From NCBI GenBank assembly GCA_004352715.1, contig SCFE01000005.1, forward strand, positions 1,524,845 to 1,588,844: a DNA stretch of 64,000 nt. The letters are read 5' to 3'. Below, one piece after another: positions 32,517 through 44,017 of the stretch. The position numbers were made by a program, and so were the translations under genes. The notes beneath the pieces are model-generated. The model was not told the DNA's origin, searched no databases, and saw nothing but the letters and a program-made list of their open reading frames with translations. The number at the start of each line of letters is the position of its first letter. Position 1 is the first letter of the stretch. The stretch is from Hofstenia miamia. Lineage: Eukaryota; Xenacoelomorpha; Acoela.

Positions 32517-33730
32517 GGAAGATCCGGACAAGTAAGGCAGTGCAGGACAGGTGCAGGGTAGGTAAGGGGAAGACTATAGAAACTGCAAGAGAAGAGCTTA
32601 AGCAGAGATTAGTTGCAGAAGCTGAGAAACTGAGAAAGTATAGGGCAAGGGCAAAGCAGGCAAGAGACAATATGAAGTTTGAGACTCAAGAAGGAAGATT
32701 CTACAAAGAACTAGATGCAGGAGAAAAGGCTACAGCTAGAGCAGGCGAAGATGCAGTAAGGTTCTGGGAGAATATATGGGGAAGTGCGGGACCAGAGATA
32801 GAGAGTGTACAGATGCAGAAAGAAGTCAGACAAGAAGAAGAAGTAATCACAACGGCAAGGCTGAAGGAGGCTCTAAAGAAGATGAAGAACTGGAAGGCGC
32901 CAGGCAGAGATGAGGTACATGGGTATTGGCTGAAGAAGTTCACAAGTGTTCATGAGAGACTAGCAGTAGCATTGGAGGAGTGTGTGGTGAGTGGGTGTCC
33001 AGAGTGGATGGTAGTGGGAAGGACATTTCTGATACAGAAGGACCCAAAGAAAGGTAGTGAGGCAAGCAACTTCAGGCCAATAACATGTCTGCCAACAACG
33101 TGGAAATTGCTAACTTCAGTGATTTCAAATAGGCTGGCATGTTACTTAGAACAGAATAGGTTGATACCAGAGGAGCAGAAGGGATGTAGGACGAAGACAA
33201 GAGGATGCAAAGATCAGTTGTTGATAGACCAGGCAGTGGTGGAGAATTGTAGAAGAAGGAAGACAAACTTGGTATTGGCATGGATAGACTACAGGAAGGC
33301 ACATGACAGCATATCACATAAGTGGGTATTGAAGACGTTAGAGGCTAATGGAGTTTCACGGAAATGTGTTGAGTTTCCAGAGAGGGAGATGGGAAAGCGG
33401 CAGACTAAGATAGACGGGCACAGGTTGAGGTTTAGACGGGGTATATTCCAGGGAGACAGCTTAGCGCCACTTCTGTTTGTAGTTAGCTTAATACCTATAA
33501 CAGAAAAGGTAAAGGAGACAGGCATAGGTTATAAGTTGGAGAAGAATAGTAGAACAGTGAGTCACCTGTGGTACATGGACGACCTGAAGATGTACGCTAG
33601 TTCAAGGAAGATGTTGCAGAAGCAAGTGGAGACATTGGAGAAGGCAAGCAGAGATTCAGGGTTGGAGTTTGGATTAGGAAAGTGTGCGGCAGTGACAATG
33701 ACTAGAGGTAAGAATACAAAAAGAGAGTAA
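32492..33730 (+). pseudogene. R4-like reverse transcriptase (copy B)
   Basis: 412 codons in the true element frame. A helical linker ('TAREELKQRLVAEAEKLRKY') precedes 'NWKAPGRDEVHGYWLKKF', 'EWMVVGRTFLIQKDPKKGSE', 'FRPITCLPTTWKLLTSVIS', 'LAWIDYRKAHDSISH' (motif A, Asp intact but Tyr changed to His after 'KA' relative to copy A), 'GIFQGDSLAPLLFVV' (motif B), 'SHLWYMDDLKMYA' (YMDD) and 'GLEFGLGKCAAVTM'. It ends early because about 145 bp of the thumb region, present in copy A (15,556-15,701), is deleted between short 'aagaatac' repeats. Catalytic residues are intact; the protein is lost through the frameshift and deletion. Confidence 0.85.
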
Positions 33731-33886
33731 GGAAGTTACTACAGAAGTCAGCATTAAATGGGCAGAATAGTATAAAAGCAATTAATGCATGGGCAATACC
33801 AGTGTTGAGATATTCGGCAGGAATAGTTAGGTGGAATAAGAATGAACTTAGGTAGCTAGACATGGAGAGGGTAAGGACTGCTAAGT

Positions 33887-34759
33887 GTGGAGGAAACTGT
33901 AGAGCAAAAGGAATATGTAGAAAAGCAACCTAAGGGGTCACTACTGGAGGTCAATAAGGAGTTAAGGAAGATAAGAGCTGACAGCGAAGGAAAGAAGGTA
34001 TACCAGAGTAGGATGGAATCAGAGAGACAAACAAGGTATAGGCAGAAGGCAATGCATGGAGAATACTGGAGGAACACAGAAAAGTGTGACTGAGAAGAAG
34101 GCAACAAGTGGTTAAGGAAGGCAGGACTGAAGAGAGAAACAGAAGCACTGATAATGGCAGCACAGGAGCAAGCAATAAGAACAAACTGGGTGAAGAAGCA
34201 TATAGACAGAAGAGTAGAAGTAAGTGATAAGTGTAGGCTATGTAAGAAAGAGGCGGAGACAGTAGATCATCTGATAGCAGGGTGTGAGAAGTTGGCACAG
34301 AATGAGTATAAGTTCAGGCATGACAAGGTGGGAAGAATGGTACACTGGAGTTTGAGCAGGCAGCATGGGTTAGAAGCAGGAGACAAGTGGTATGAGCACA
34401 AGCCACAGGGCGTCATAGAAAATGAGAAGGTTAAGATACTGTGGGACTTCAACATACAGACAAGCAAAGTGATAGAAGCACGGAGGCCAGACATAGTAGT
34501 GGTAGACAAAGAAAAAAGATTAGGAATGGTGATAGACATAGCAGTACCAAAGGACAGAAATGTAGAAAGCAAGGAGAAAGAGAAGATAGACAAGTACAGA
34601 GAGTTAGCAGAGGAAATAGAAAGACTGTGGAAGTTAAAGAAGGTTGAAGTAGTCCCGGTAGTAGTAGGAACACTAGGAGCAGTAAGTAAGAAGCATAAGA
34701 GATACTTGGAGGAGTTGGGAGTACCAAAGTGGGGAGGCAGCATTGTTAGGTACAGCTAG
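33887..34759 (+). pseudogene. R4-like CCHC finger and restriction-like endonuclease (copy B)
   Basis: Frames 33,887-34,093 and 34,154-34,759 are separated by a stop. The first holds the basic 'MESERQTRYRQKAMHGEYW'. The second has the zinc finger 'CRLCKKEAETVDHLIAGC' (C-x2-C-x8-H-x4-C), 'FRHDKVGRMVHWSLSRQH', then the PD-(D/E)xK endonuclease: 'EARRPDIVVVDK', 'LGMVIDIAVPKDRNVESKEK' and 'VVPVVVGTLGAVSKK', closing 'LEELGVPKWGGSIVRYS'. The finger-plus-RLE pairing defines the early-branching R2/R4/NeSL group and provides the nick at the target. This part is intact apart from the stop near 34,094. Confidence 0.85.
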
Positions 34760-34847
34760 AGTCCTGAGGAAAGCTCTCAGACTCCCTGGGAACTGGTGAG
34801 TTCCCCGAGCTGAGAGGAATACCAGCATGAAACTGTGAGAAGTAAGG

Positions 34848-37063
34848 ATAATAATAATAGTAATTGGGAAAAACGAACTAAAATAATTTCTTTAATTGTT
34901 AAAAATCAAAAACTTGGCTTTAAAATTCAGAAAATTTATTGCATACATACAATATATCCAAGGAACAAAGTCATTAAGGTTCCAATAATTCTCTTGTTTA
35001 TACTTTCAAATTCTTGATACAATCATTCCATTTAAAGTAGCTAAAAAATACATTAAAATATTAGATCCGTTTTCAAAACACTGATCTGTTTACTGTGACT
35101 TAATTATACTTTAAAGATTAATATTGCTCTCTAAAACTTTAATTTTTATAGTTGCTTAAAGATATTTTAAATTCTAAGTGATTCTAATAATTTATTGTCC
35201 TCTTTAAATGCTTAATATATTTGTAATATCCTCAAATTGCAATTTATAAACTTACTGAAACTGATTTTTTGGAATTATTCAATAATTGTTATCTTAAACT
35301 TTTAAGTTGCAAGTATATTCAATTTTCTATAATTATATATCGAGCAAAAATGATGTAATTATATATATTTTGCAAGCTATATAATTTCCCAACAAATAGA
35401 ATATGCAAGCACATGTATATGCAGTTTTACTGCAACCAAATTAAAGGAAGAAATCTAAATTATTTTAACAGGGACGTTGTTATTACTTTTTCAGTTTACT
35501 TATAGGCTATATTTTGCTCCGGGCCCCGCTTAGGATAAGGCTGACCCTGCTTACCTCCACCCAGGGGTGTACTCGAATGGAGCTCAGCCCACTTTGTTAA
35601 TTGTGATCGGGGAGCCAGCTCTCCTTGTTAAAGTTAGATTATGGCTTACGGCTTTAGATTTTTTGTCGATAACTTTAAATTTGGTCAACATGAAATACAA
35701 AAATTCACTACTCAAATTTAGAATCCTCTTATTAATTTTTAGCAAGTACAGATTTGCCCCTACCCTATGTGTATGGCAAATATATTCATGAATGTCTAAA
35801 TACATTTTAAAGTAATAGTTTTATACAACATTTTATATATATATATATATATACATATTAAAAATTACTTGGAAAAATAATATTTAAGTAATAAAACGTA
35901 TTGTCTTTCTTGGGTAAATGGGCTATTAACATAGTTTTTCGATTTTAGTAAATTATTGTCTTACAATATAAATAGGCCACCTTCAAAGCGATGCGAATTA
36001 ACATAATTTGTTTTAATAATTTTTTACACTACAGTAAAAGACGACATTTTAAGAAACTAAATTTCATACAGACATGCATGATGAAAACACGAGTTAACAA
36101 TTCAAAGAATTCCAATGACATTATTTTTATAAAATAGTTGAGTAATTATTTAACTTTTCATATTGAAATTTCTGTTCCTTTCCGACTACAAATCAAAGAA
36201 GAAATGCTTTGACTAATGTAGACAGTCAGGAAGGTACTGACTGGTATAGTTATTCAAAGGATTTCCTAATGAATAAATAAATACAATTTTATGTTAAACC
36301 TATGAACAATGTCACTCAAATGGAATGGAAATTATACATATAAAATTCTATTTTTTATATTTAAGTAAAGATTGTCTGGTTGCAAAGCAAGTAGTGAATT
36401 TTATATTTTTGTGTGCATCATGGTGCAATTTATTTCTTATAAATATTAAATGCAAGTGATATAATATACATAACAGCAGTAAAATATTTCTTTTATGTTG
36501 TATAGCAAATAAATGTTTAGTTTGATAATATCATATTTAGAAGTTGTTATTTGTTTTACTTTGCTGATTCTGCAAGCATGTTATATATGGAAACATCAAT
36601 ACTAGCTTTTTAGTTGTTTTAAACAAAAAGCGGTTGCCAAAATTTTTTTTGCATGCACATTTTGACACATTGAGATTTCTATATATCAACCGAGCCAGAT
36701 CGTTAAATATTCTGCTAAAATAATCATATATGCACGCATACATACGTTCATATCATTGATGTTATCAGGCAAAAAAATGCATATTTACGTGTGCATTCGC
36801 AGTACTTCACTCAGTTATATCGTGTTTATAACCGCATTGTGAAATGTATTTATAAACTTATAAGACCCTATTTAAATTACCAAGCGCCGGTTATGCTTGA
36901 ATAAAATTTCAATGGGAATCTATTGACAGCCATGGCACATGCAATATCAACGCCTTAAATGTTAATAAATACATCAAATAGAACTTGGCAAACTTCCATT
37001 TTCAAAAATATTTTCATACAAATATTTGTCAATTTTTCCAAACGTATTTACGAGGGTGGTTAG
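34848..37063. other. AT-rich non-coding DNA
   Basis: A short ATA repeat at the start, then no supported gene. A GC-richer patch at 35,515-35,640 contains 'caggggtgtactcgaatgg'; the inverse of its 'cgagtacacccct' part also occurs at 24,655, hinting at a shared decayed element. (TA)n runs at about 35,836-35,852. Confidence 0.5.
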
Positions 37064-37237
37064 TTAAGTAATGTTGGAGTTGCTGCATTTCATGAGACCG
37101 AATCAGAAGTTATCATTGTTCAGAAAGAAGGTGCTGAGGAGTTCCATCCACTCTTTTGTGAGGGCATCCTTGATGAACTGATTAACGGGACCAAGGTCTG
37201 CATCAGTGAACGGGTTTATGACAAATATTTCATCTGA
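37064..37237 (+). other. Candidate exon or element remnant, unidentified
   Basis: About 55 open codons ending in TGA, with a protein-like composition unusual for the surrounding AT-rich DNA: 'VIIVQKEGAEEFHPLFCEGI' and 'TKVCISERVYDKYF'. No start codon is visible; an AG precedes the open stretch, so a terminal exon is possible. I recognise no family, and the neighbours give no help. Confidence 0.25.
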
Positions 37238-37929
37238 GTGGTTGCGCAAGCTGTATTAACTGCTGAAGTAGTTGTAGTTGATGACTTCACATTTATTTTT
37301 TGTTGTGGAATAAGCTTTTTAGTATAATCATCTATGTCTGAGTAATGGTATATTTTGCTAAATACCTTTAGTTATGTACCTTTGTTTTTAAGTAAGTATT
37401 GTAAAAATGCCTTTGCTTCTAACAACTGCCATATAATGAAAATAACACTTTGCAAGTAATTGACTGGAAAGTTTAATAATTACATTAAATTACAAGAAAA
37501 TTTTTCAATATAATTATTCAAATTAGGCTTTTGACGGAATGTTCTGGTTAACAGTGCCTTCTAAACTAATGGTTGTATTGTGAATTATTAATACTGTAAA
37601 ATATTACATTTACTTTGGTATGGCACTCAATCACATTAACTGATGAGATAGTCAGTATTTTCATTCCAATGCACATTACACGAACGGATCTATCGTCTTG
37701 TTAGTTCTAGTATTAGAAACTTGAACATTGATCATATTTCTTTCACCCTCTCTCTTCCCCTCCTCCCCCTTGCAATTAAATTTACAACCAATGATGCTAT
37801 GGGTGAAAAAGCTATGCATTACTTGCTGGCTGAAAAGTTAAATAATAAAATTAATTGTAGTTATGCAAATAAGCATAATGTGTAGTTCTTCAATAAATTT
37901 AAAAAATTTAATTCAATAATTTGATCATT

Positions 37930-37933
<4 letters not shown>

Positions 37934-37967
<34 letters not shown>
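37934..37967. repeat. (TA)n microsatellite truncating a LINE
   Basis: TA run immediately left of the LINE endonuclease fragment; the LINE reading stops here. Confidence 0.95.
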
Positions 37968-37969
<2 letters not shown>

Positions 37970-38004
37970 CTTTCAATTTATTTGATCCTGGGAGTTCAAG
38001 TTTG

Positions 38005-38275
38005 GACAGCGTCAAGAAATTCTTGCAACACCTACTCTGTATTTAACGGAGTTTCTCGAATTTCTATCATTTCTAATCAAATTATATCCATTACTAGAAA
38101 CAAGGTTATCATGGACTTCTGGTTTAAGCCAAGTTTCGGTAATAAAACACATCAACGTCTTGAGAATAAATATCTGCTGATAAATGAAGAATTGCATTCT
38201 GTTTTTTTATTGACCTTGAATTTAGGAGCATGATTCTTGGGGCAATGGCGGGCACTCAACTTTCATTAACCCACA
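38005..38275 (-). pseudogene. LINE ORF2 start: APE endonuclease N-terminus
   Basis: Minus strand: 'IMLLNSRSIKKQNAILHL' leads to 'DVDVFYYRNLA' in one frame and 'FITETWLKPEVHDNLVSSNG' in the next, i.e. the 'NARSL.NK...DI...TETWL' opening of an EEP endonuclease with a frameshift between. Only about 80 residues remain before the (TA)n run. ORF1 of the same element lies directly upstream at 38,277-38,874, so this is the 5' half of an element, unlike the usual 5'-truncated copies. Confidence 0.7.
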
Positions 38276-38276
38276 C

Positions 38277-38874
38277 TCAATTTTTAAACATTATTAATTT
38301 CAGATTTGAAATTCGAATCGACTTAGGATCATAACCACTATTTATAAGCTCTCGGCGTTGTTTCAAGCAATTACGTTCAACAATACACTCTTCCGATGAA
38401 AGATCTCTGCTGATGAATACCTTTTCAGAAAAATTTTTTAATTTTCGCAATGACAACAAAATTTTCCGTTTCGCCCAAAGGTTGTCAATTCTAACGATCA
38501 GCGTTCTAACGGCCCAGCCGTTTAATGTCCATAATTTTTGTTTCTACATCTGAATATTCCAGAATCGTTTTCACTTTTTGCATGTGGGAAACTAAGCCGA
38601 TTTCATTGGATTCACTTGGTTTTGCTACTCCCCGCATCCTTATCGAGTAAGGATCTGCTGGACTGATACGCGATCTTTCTTCAACATCAATATATTGAAT
38701 GTCTTTTCTTGGAATGGAAGGTGCTAATTTAAATTTTGAAAGTGTAGTGTTCATTTCTTGAATAAAATTATTAAATTCTAATTCCAATTTTCGCAAAGAT
38801 GATATTGAACATCTAAGACTAGAGCTAGCATTTTCTAAACATGTTCCAGCCTGAATGTTGTCTTTTGCGTTCAC
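38277..38874 (-). pseudogene. LINE ORF1 (RRM-like, esterase-less)
   Basis: Two consecutive minus-strand frames. The first (38,506-38,874) has a coiled-coil-like 'SISSLRKLELEFNNFIQEMN' and 'DVEERSRISPADPYSIRMRG', then 'VSHMQKVKTILEYSDVETKI'. After one stop the second frame continues 'VRIDNLWAKRKILLSLRKLK', 'VFISRDLSSEE', 'RNCLKQRRELINSGYD'. This matches the RRM-like ORF1 layout of CR1/Jockey-type LINEs ('RP.KILVSLR...Y+..DLT.EER'), which binds element RNA. A single in-frame stop near 38,505 separates the halves. It runs directly into ORF2. Confidence 0.65.
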
Positions 38875-39039
38875 ATCAACAAAATTGGAACATAGAAAAA
38901 GAAAGTATTTATGATATGACTTAATGACTTAATGAGTATATTTTTGAACGATTTCTAAAGGTTGTCTAAATTTCAAAAGGTATGTTTTATGACAAAATTA
39001 AAAAAATAAGCATTTGGAGTGTGAATTAGATTTCTTTCT

Positions 39040-39480
39040 TACATTATGACGTCAACAAGTCAAACTTGGACTCATCAGTACACAAGACATGTTCCCAGTC
39101 TTCAGCATTCCAGTGAATGTGCTTCTTTGCAAATTTCAGCCATTTAGAAATGCTATGCTTCCTTAGAAGTGGTTTCCTAACAGAAACTTTCAATTAAATC
39201 GTTTACATTCAAGCGCCTTGAAACTGTTGATTTCGAAACTTTCCTTTCTGGTGGTGATGTGTCATTAACCTCATGGCAGACATCAGTTCCGATATTGTTG
39301 CGGTCAAGCGGGTTTGTTAAGCATAGGAACTTTAAATCTGAATCTTTAAACTTGCGTTCTTCCCAAGTTCTATGGTCAGGTTGGACATCTATTGATTTCT
39401 TGATCCTTTTTAGAGTATACTGAACTGCACTTTACGTCAACAGCAATCTTCCTGATTGTCCATCCTGCATTGAGCACTGT
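39040..39480 (-). pseudogene. Tc1-like transposase fragment
   Basis: The minus strand encodes 'RKPLLRKHSISKWLKFAKKH', then 'HWNAEDWEHVLCTDESKFDL', where 'TDESKF' carries the first catalytic Asp of the Tc1 DDE domain. The upstream part (39,200-39,480) should be the helix-turn-helix but is broken by stops. The second and third catalytic residues are missing to the left of about 39,040. It is a short, dead fragment of a normally ~340-residue protein. Confidence 0.75.
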
Positions 39481-39871
39481 TGGATTTTCTGGTTTTCATG
39501 ATTTTAAACCATTGATATATATGGTCAACTGGTAAGGTAAAATAAGAGGAGCGCAAAGATTTCTTGAAGAGCAATATTCTCAAGGACAATACCTACTCCT
39601 AATTGTGCTAACAAGATGACATTAAGGGAATTCTCTCACTTCCTCAGGCTAAAATATACCCCCAATTACTTACGTCAAATTATACCCTAAAAGGCGTATT
39701 TTCTATTTTTATAAAATGAAGTCAATACTGCTTTTGAAATTAAACGCAATTGAAATGAATATAACTATAATATCATATGGAATGTAATTAGAGACAATAA
39801 TACACAGAACAGAAATCATTCTGTGCCATGAAAGGTGAAAAAGTGTTCGTACCTAGACTTTTGCACAGTAC

Positions 39872-39992
39872 TGTATGTATGTATTTATGTAGGTATGTAT
39901 GTATGCATGTATGAATGTATATATGTATGTATTCATGTATTTATATATGTACATATGTATGTATGTAGCATGCATGTATGTATGTATGTATA
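39872..39992. repeat. (TATG)n microsatellite
   Basis: Interrupted TATG/CATG units; the Met/Tyr/Val/Cys-rich open frame across it is a repeat artefact. Confidence 0.95.
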
Positions 39993-40679
39993 CTTTTCGT
40001 TATCGTGGGAACTGAACAGTGGTGAAAATGATTTCATCAATACATTTAAAAAAATCCGATGTTTAATATACAAAACTCAACCTACAAATCTTGTGTGACT
40101 TCCATCAGTTCAAATGAAAATGTATTTCACTGTCATTTATACAAAGCTAAAATGCATTGGAAATGTTCTAGTTTTCATGCATTGGCTGTGTAAACGTTTA
40201 AGGATTTTACTGTTTTGCAATGATTGTGTTGATTTTGGAAAAAAGTACAATTGATTAGAAATATATCAGTATATATATACGTTAATTGAAACTGTTAGTC
40301 AAATTTCTAGTCTTCATTTTAACAATATCATTACCAAGGAAATGGAATTTTTAATTCTATGCAATCGAATTTTTATGATTATCAAAGAAAAAAACAGCAC
40401 AGTGGTTGACAAAATTGTAGAATTACACGATTATCTTAAATGTATTAGATTTGTGAGATAAATGAAGTTAGTGGTACTGTTGAAAATCTAATATTTCGTG
40501 AAAAAAATAGAAATATTAGGTGAAATTAGAATCACGCACATTAAAGGTGGCACTTAAATCTATATGGGATACCAGACTTATACTTAGTAAAGCAATGAAA
40601 TTGAAGGAATATAATAGATATGGTTTTAAGTATAATATGAATGAACACTGAAATGGCTCTTCTTTTGGAGTTCGTGTTT

Positions 40680-41085
40680 TACGGTAGATTTAAGGAAAGC
40701 ATTTGATGTTAAACACTGTGCTATTTGAGAAAGTAAATGGTTATTGCTGAATATATCAAAGAAATTTCTTTACAGATGGCAAGCATAGACTACAAGTAAA
40801 CTGGCTACAAATTAAAAAAGGTGTGCCACAGAATACAGTAATTTGTACGCTCATTTTGTGTTTTATATTGCAGACAATCGTCACAACAAGATTGTGAAGT
40901 ATGCAGACGATTACAAATTAATGGTGGTTTTACACAGCAATAGCCCGATACAAAGGAAGAGGAATTTACAAACCTGAAAGATTGGCGCAAAAGTCATAGT
41001 ATGGCTATAAATTTCAGTAGAACTAAGCAAATGGTTTGTAGTTTGAAGAAAAGAGAATTACCTTACAGTAGTATATAGATATATA
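40680..41085 (+). pseudogene. LINE reverse transcriptase palm fragment
   Basis: Plus-strand pieces in changing frames: 'VDLRKAFDV' (motif A), 'KHRLQVNWLQIKKGVPQNTV' (motif B, normally followed by 'LGPLLF'), 'KIVKYADDYKLMV' (YADD active site near 40,905), then 'NLKDWRKSHSMAINFSRTKQ'. That is the order of a CR1/Jockey-like RT. At least four frameshifts or stops. It is flanked by non-coding DNA on the left and a (TA)n run on the right. Confidence 0.75.
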
Positions 41086-41106
41086 TATATATATATATAT
41101 ATATAT
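41072..41106. repeat. (TA)n microsatellite
   Basis: TA run bounded by 'agat' and 'atct', hence palindromic. Confidence 0.95.
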
Positions 41107-41319
41107 CTGTGTGGATTTATTGAATATTTGTTGCAGAAACGAAATGAAAAAGTATTTATATGTATTAATCACAATGATTGTTTTTTAAACAATGTTTTGC
41201 CAGAATAACGAGAACAACAAAGGGAGTGAAAATCAAGATTTCAATGTGAGATTTTATCAATTCCCACGGCTTATTAGAATTTACGAGAGGAACATTTATA
41301 CGTGCATACATTTTATTAA

Positions 41320-41321
<2 letters not shown>

Positions 41322-41352
<31 letters not shown>
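41322..41352. repeat. (TA)n microsatellite
   Basis: TA run. From here to 42,567 I see no gene. Confidence 0.95.
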
Positions 41353-41355
<3 letters not shown>

Positions 41356-42567
41356 ATATATAAACTACATATGCATATTTACAAAATTAAAAAATCCAAA
41401 TTAATATCATTTACGCTACAAGGATATATAGATATATTTCGAAGTTAAAGACAAAGTTCAGCCTTGATAGGAAAATATTGAAATGTAAGCCAATACAGGA
41501 TGCTCTTTGCCCATGATTTGTGATGCTACTTCAAGGCAGTATAGAATTATAGTCGACTAAATTTAGCACAAAAAATATTTTACAGATTTTCCTCCATTGT
41601 GTCCCATTTTTAAAAGTAATTACAGATAGTTAAAAAAGTGCTGAATACAAAAACGCAATTTATCTTCACTCAAAGGCCACAACATTTAAGAATGAGCACA
41701 TAAATATATTATATTTAAAATTCAATTAAGTTAATAGCGATTAAAAAAATTGTTTGTGGGATTAATGCTCCGTATACTTGTTCGAAGTCCAGTAGATCAA
41801 ATTTTCCAAATTTGCTGAAATATACTGCACACGTCAGTCATATTACAAAATAACACTTTGCAACGTTTTATCGATTCCATCCGAATCTGCTGCGAATTTA
41901 TTGCATAAATATTATAATAATTTTTCTATAAAACAGTAAAAAACCATTAGTTTTTTAAATGAATGAAATTTGAGTAAATTTAATAAAATTTACCATTTAG
42001 TCACAATAACTAAAACAAAAAAATTGCTTCTACAGAAGTGAAGCCAAGTAATTTAAACATATTTAAATATAGAAAATAAAATTTTATAAAATTGAAGTTG
42101 CAGTTGCTAACAATATTACATTAAATAACCGTTGCTTTTATTTATAAAATCTTGTACTTTGGTTTGGGTACACATGTTTCGGCATGTAGAACAATTCGCA
42201 CAATACAAATCCTGCCAAATTATTTATCGAATGCTCAAAGAATGCAATAGACATTTTTAAGCTTAAAAAGCAATATGTCAAGAAATATTTTGTTTTAAAA
42301 TCACATGTCATTTATAATGTGCTTGAATATAATAATAGGATATAAAGAAAAAGGAAAAAATTGTGCAAAATTCTTAGTGTAGCCAAATTTTGCATAACAC
42401 TGTTATTTAACTTTTTCAAAAAATATCTACCTAAGCATTTTCTTTAGCTAATAACTCTTTGTAATTTGCTTCATTTAGTTGAGTGAATTTGAGTAAAGTT
42501 TGAATAAAATTCTAATTTAAATTATGGATGCACTACAACATATAGTGCATAATGTTACATGGGCATA

Positions 42568-43987
42568 CAGAGTTTACATCAACCAGAATTTACATAGACT
42601 GGAGTATATAATGTAGAGTCACTTGGGGCCCTATTTTGATTTTATTCCTTTGATTATTTTGGCACTCAAAAATTAGAGTTACGTCACAGTAATGTCATAA
42701 TTTGTGATTTTTTGCTATCAATTTATATCAATTTCTTTTAAATCAATTTGTATATTTTTTCGAGTGCAGTTTTTTCGATCAATTTATTATTTGTCCCCTC
42801 AATCTAAACCTCTTCTAACTAACTTGTAGTGAACACACAATATAATTCGTCTTACTCCAATCATGTTTGATCTTCTCTAATTTATTTATATGCTAACCCC
42901 TCTTAGATTTCAGAATGGATGTTAGTTTGATAATTTCTGCTTAAGATCCAGTGACAATTTGGGAGGAACTGCACTGGGTCTGGGGCGTCAAATAGCTCCT
43001 TAACAGTGACAGCCCAAATCATGGTCACTTTAGGTTACAGCTATGTGTAAGTGTAGGGAATAAGAGCATTTAATTTGAATGTTTCATTTCATACATGCAC
43101 TTAATAATAACACACTGCAAATATAATATGCTGCTGGTGAACATGAATGCATGGTAATTACGTGCCTTTTGTTTTATTATTTATTCACATGAGCTGAGAT
43201 AACAGAACTCTGAGCCAAATTGTTTATTTGAGCTAGAAATTAATACTTGAAACACACAAATAGCACCTTGGCAAGTAAGGATGGCTTCAAGGATATGGCT
43301 TTGGCGTGATGCCATGTGAATTGGTCACTGCTGGAAGTCTATTTTCTATGAATGACTTCTGTTTTCCTTAAATGAATCAGTGAACCACCAATGTTCTCTC
43401 TTTCACTAAAATGCGGGTCACTCTCTGCAATGGTAGCCTTTGCAACCTTCAATATTAACACTTGAGTTCCCCAGTACCACTTGAGTAGCCAGAGCTCACC
43501 TGCATTTCTACAATAATCAATCACTTTCAACATGAAGTTTACCTTTTGAATCTCCTATATATCATATTGAGGACAATCATAGGATTATCTGAAAACAATT
43601 TGGTAATTCCAGAGAATATACATGACAATTTTTTTCTGAAGTTGACAAGTATTTTACATTTATTCAATATGATTTTGCTATCTACCAGTATAAAATAATA
43701 TTAAGGTTTTGTTTCAACTTAATTATTTTTCCAAGAAATTTCTGAACTCAATTGAATTTTTACAAATTTAACTATAATTTTGAATTTGTTACACTAAAAA
43801 TATTCATTTGTAATGGATAAAGTGTATTTTCAATTGAATTTGGGTTTGGTGATCAATGATATTTTTTCCAATTTTCTTCTATTAAAAAGCTCTATCAGAT
43901 TTCTGGTCAATGTAAATTCTAGTCTGTGTAAATTCTGGTTGATGTAAATTTCTTAATCAATGTAAATTCTTGTCAATGTAAACTCTG
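42568..43987. mobile_element. hAT-like MITE with nested solo LTR
   Basis: Terminal inverted repeats 'cagagtttacat' (12/12) extend to about 25 of 28 positions; the right arm has extra copies of the subterminal 'aatttacat' unit. The interior holds no coding sequence. The solo LTR at 42,612-43,512 sits inside, so the MITE proper is about 515 bp. The 8-bp flanks ('tgggcata' and 'tagaccat') are only loosely similar, so the target-site duplication is doubtful. Confidence 0.6.
42612..43512 (+). mobile_element. Solo gypsy-type LTR (subfamily II), 901 bp
   Basis: Starts 'tgtagagtcacttgg' and ends 'tttctaca', giving the inverted ends TGTAGA...TCTACA of an LTR. It is flanked on both sides by 'ataa', a 4-bp target-site duplication of the size gypsy elements make. 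Neither edge has a primer-binding site or polypurine tract, so it is a solo LTR left by recombination. Confidence 0.8.
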
Positions 43988-44017
43988 TAGACCATTACAT
44001 GATTAGGGGGTCATGAC

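Larger units (their letters stand above)
31548..34847 (+). mobile_element. R4/Dong-like RLE non-LTR retroelement, copy B (near full length)
   Basis: The most complete copy: 5' UTR (31,548-31,757), N-terminal Myb-like region, RT, CCHC finger, RLE and 3' UTR ending 'gcatgaaactgtgagaag'. The flanks are AAT repeats on the 5' side and ATA repeats on the 3' side (34,848-34,864), so it lies inside a TAA-type microsatellite. The single ORF, which is open in copy C over the region visible there, is broken here by a frameshift near 32,430 and a ~145-bp deletion near 33,715. R4-clade elements such as Dong of Bombyx target TAA repeats, which supports placement in or near that clade; NeSL and CRE relatives share the same domain layout and are the alternative. 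Confidence 0.85.

Noticed and set aside
32018-32943. Long minus-strand frames rich in Ser/Leu/Cys inside R4-like copies (also 13,876-16,894, 33,072-34,743 and 63,045-63,977)
   Set aside because: They are antisense shadows caused by the purine-rich sense strand; the plus strand carries recognisable RT and endonuclease motifs.
39835-40098. Cys/Tyr/Met-rich ORF
   Set aside because: Translation of the (TATG)n microsatellite.
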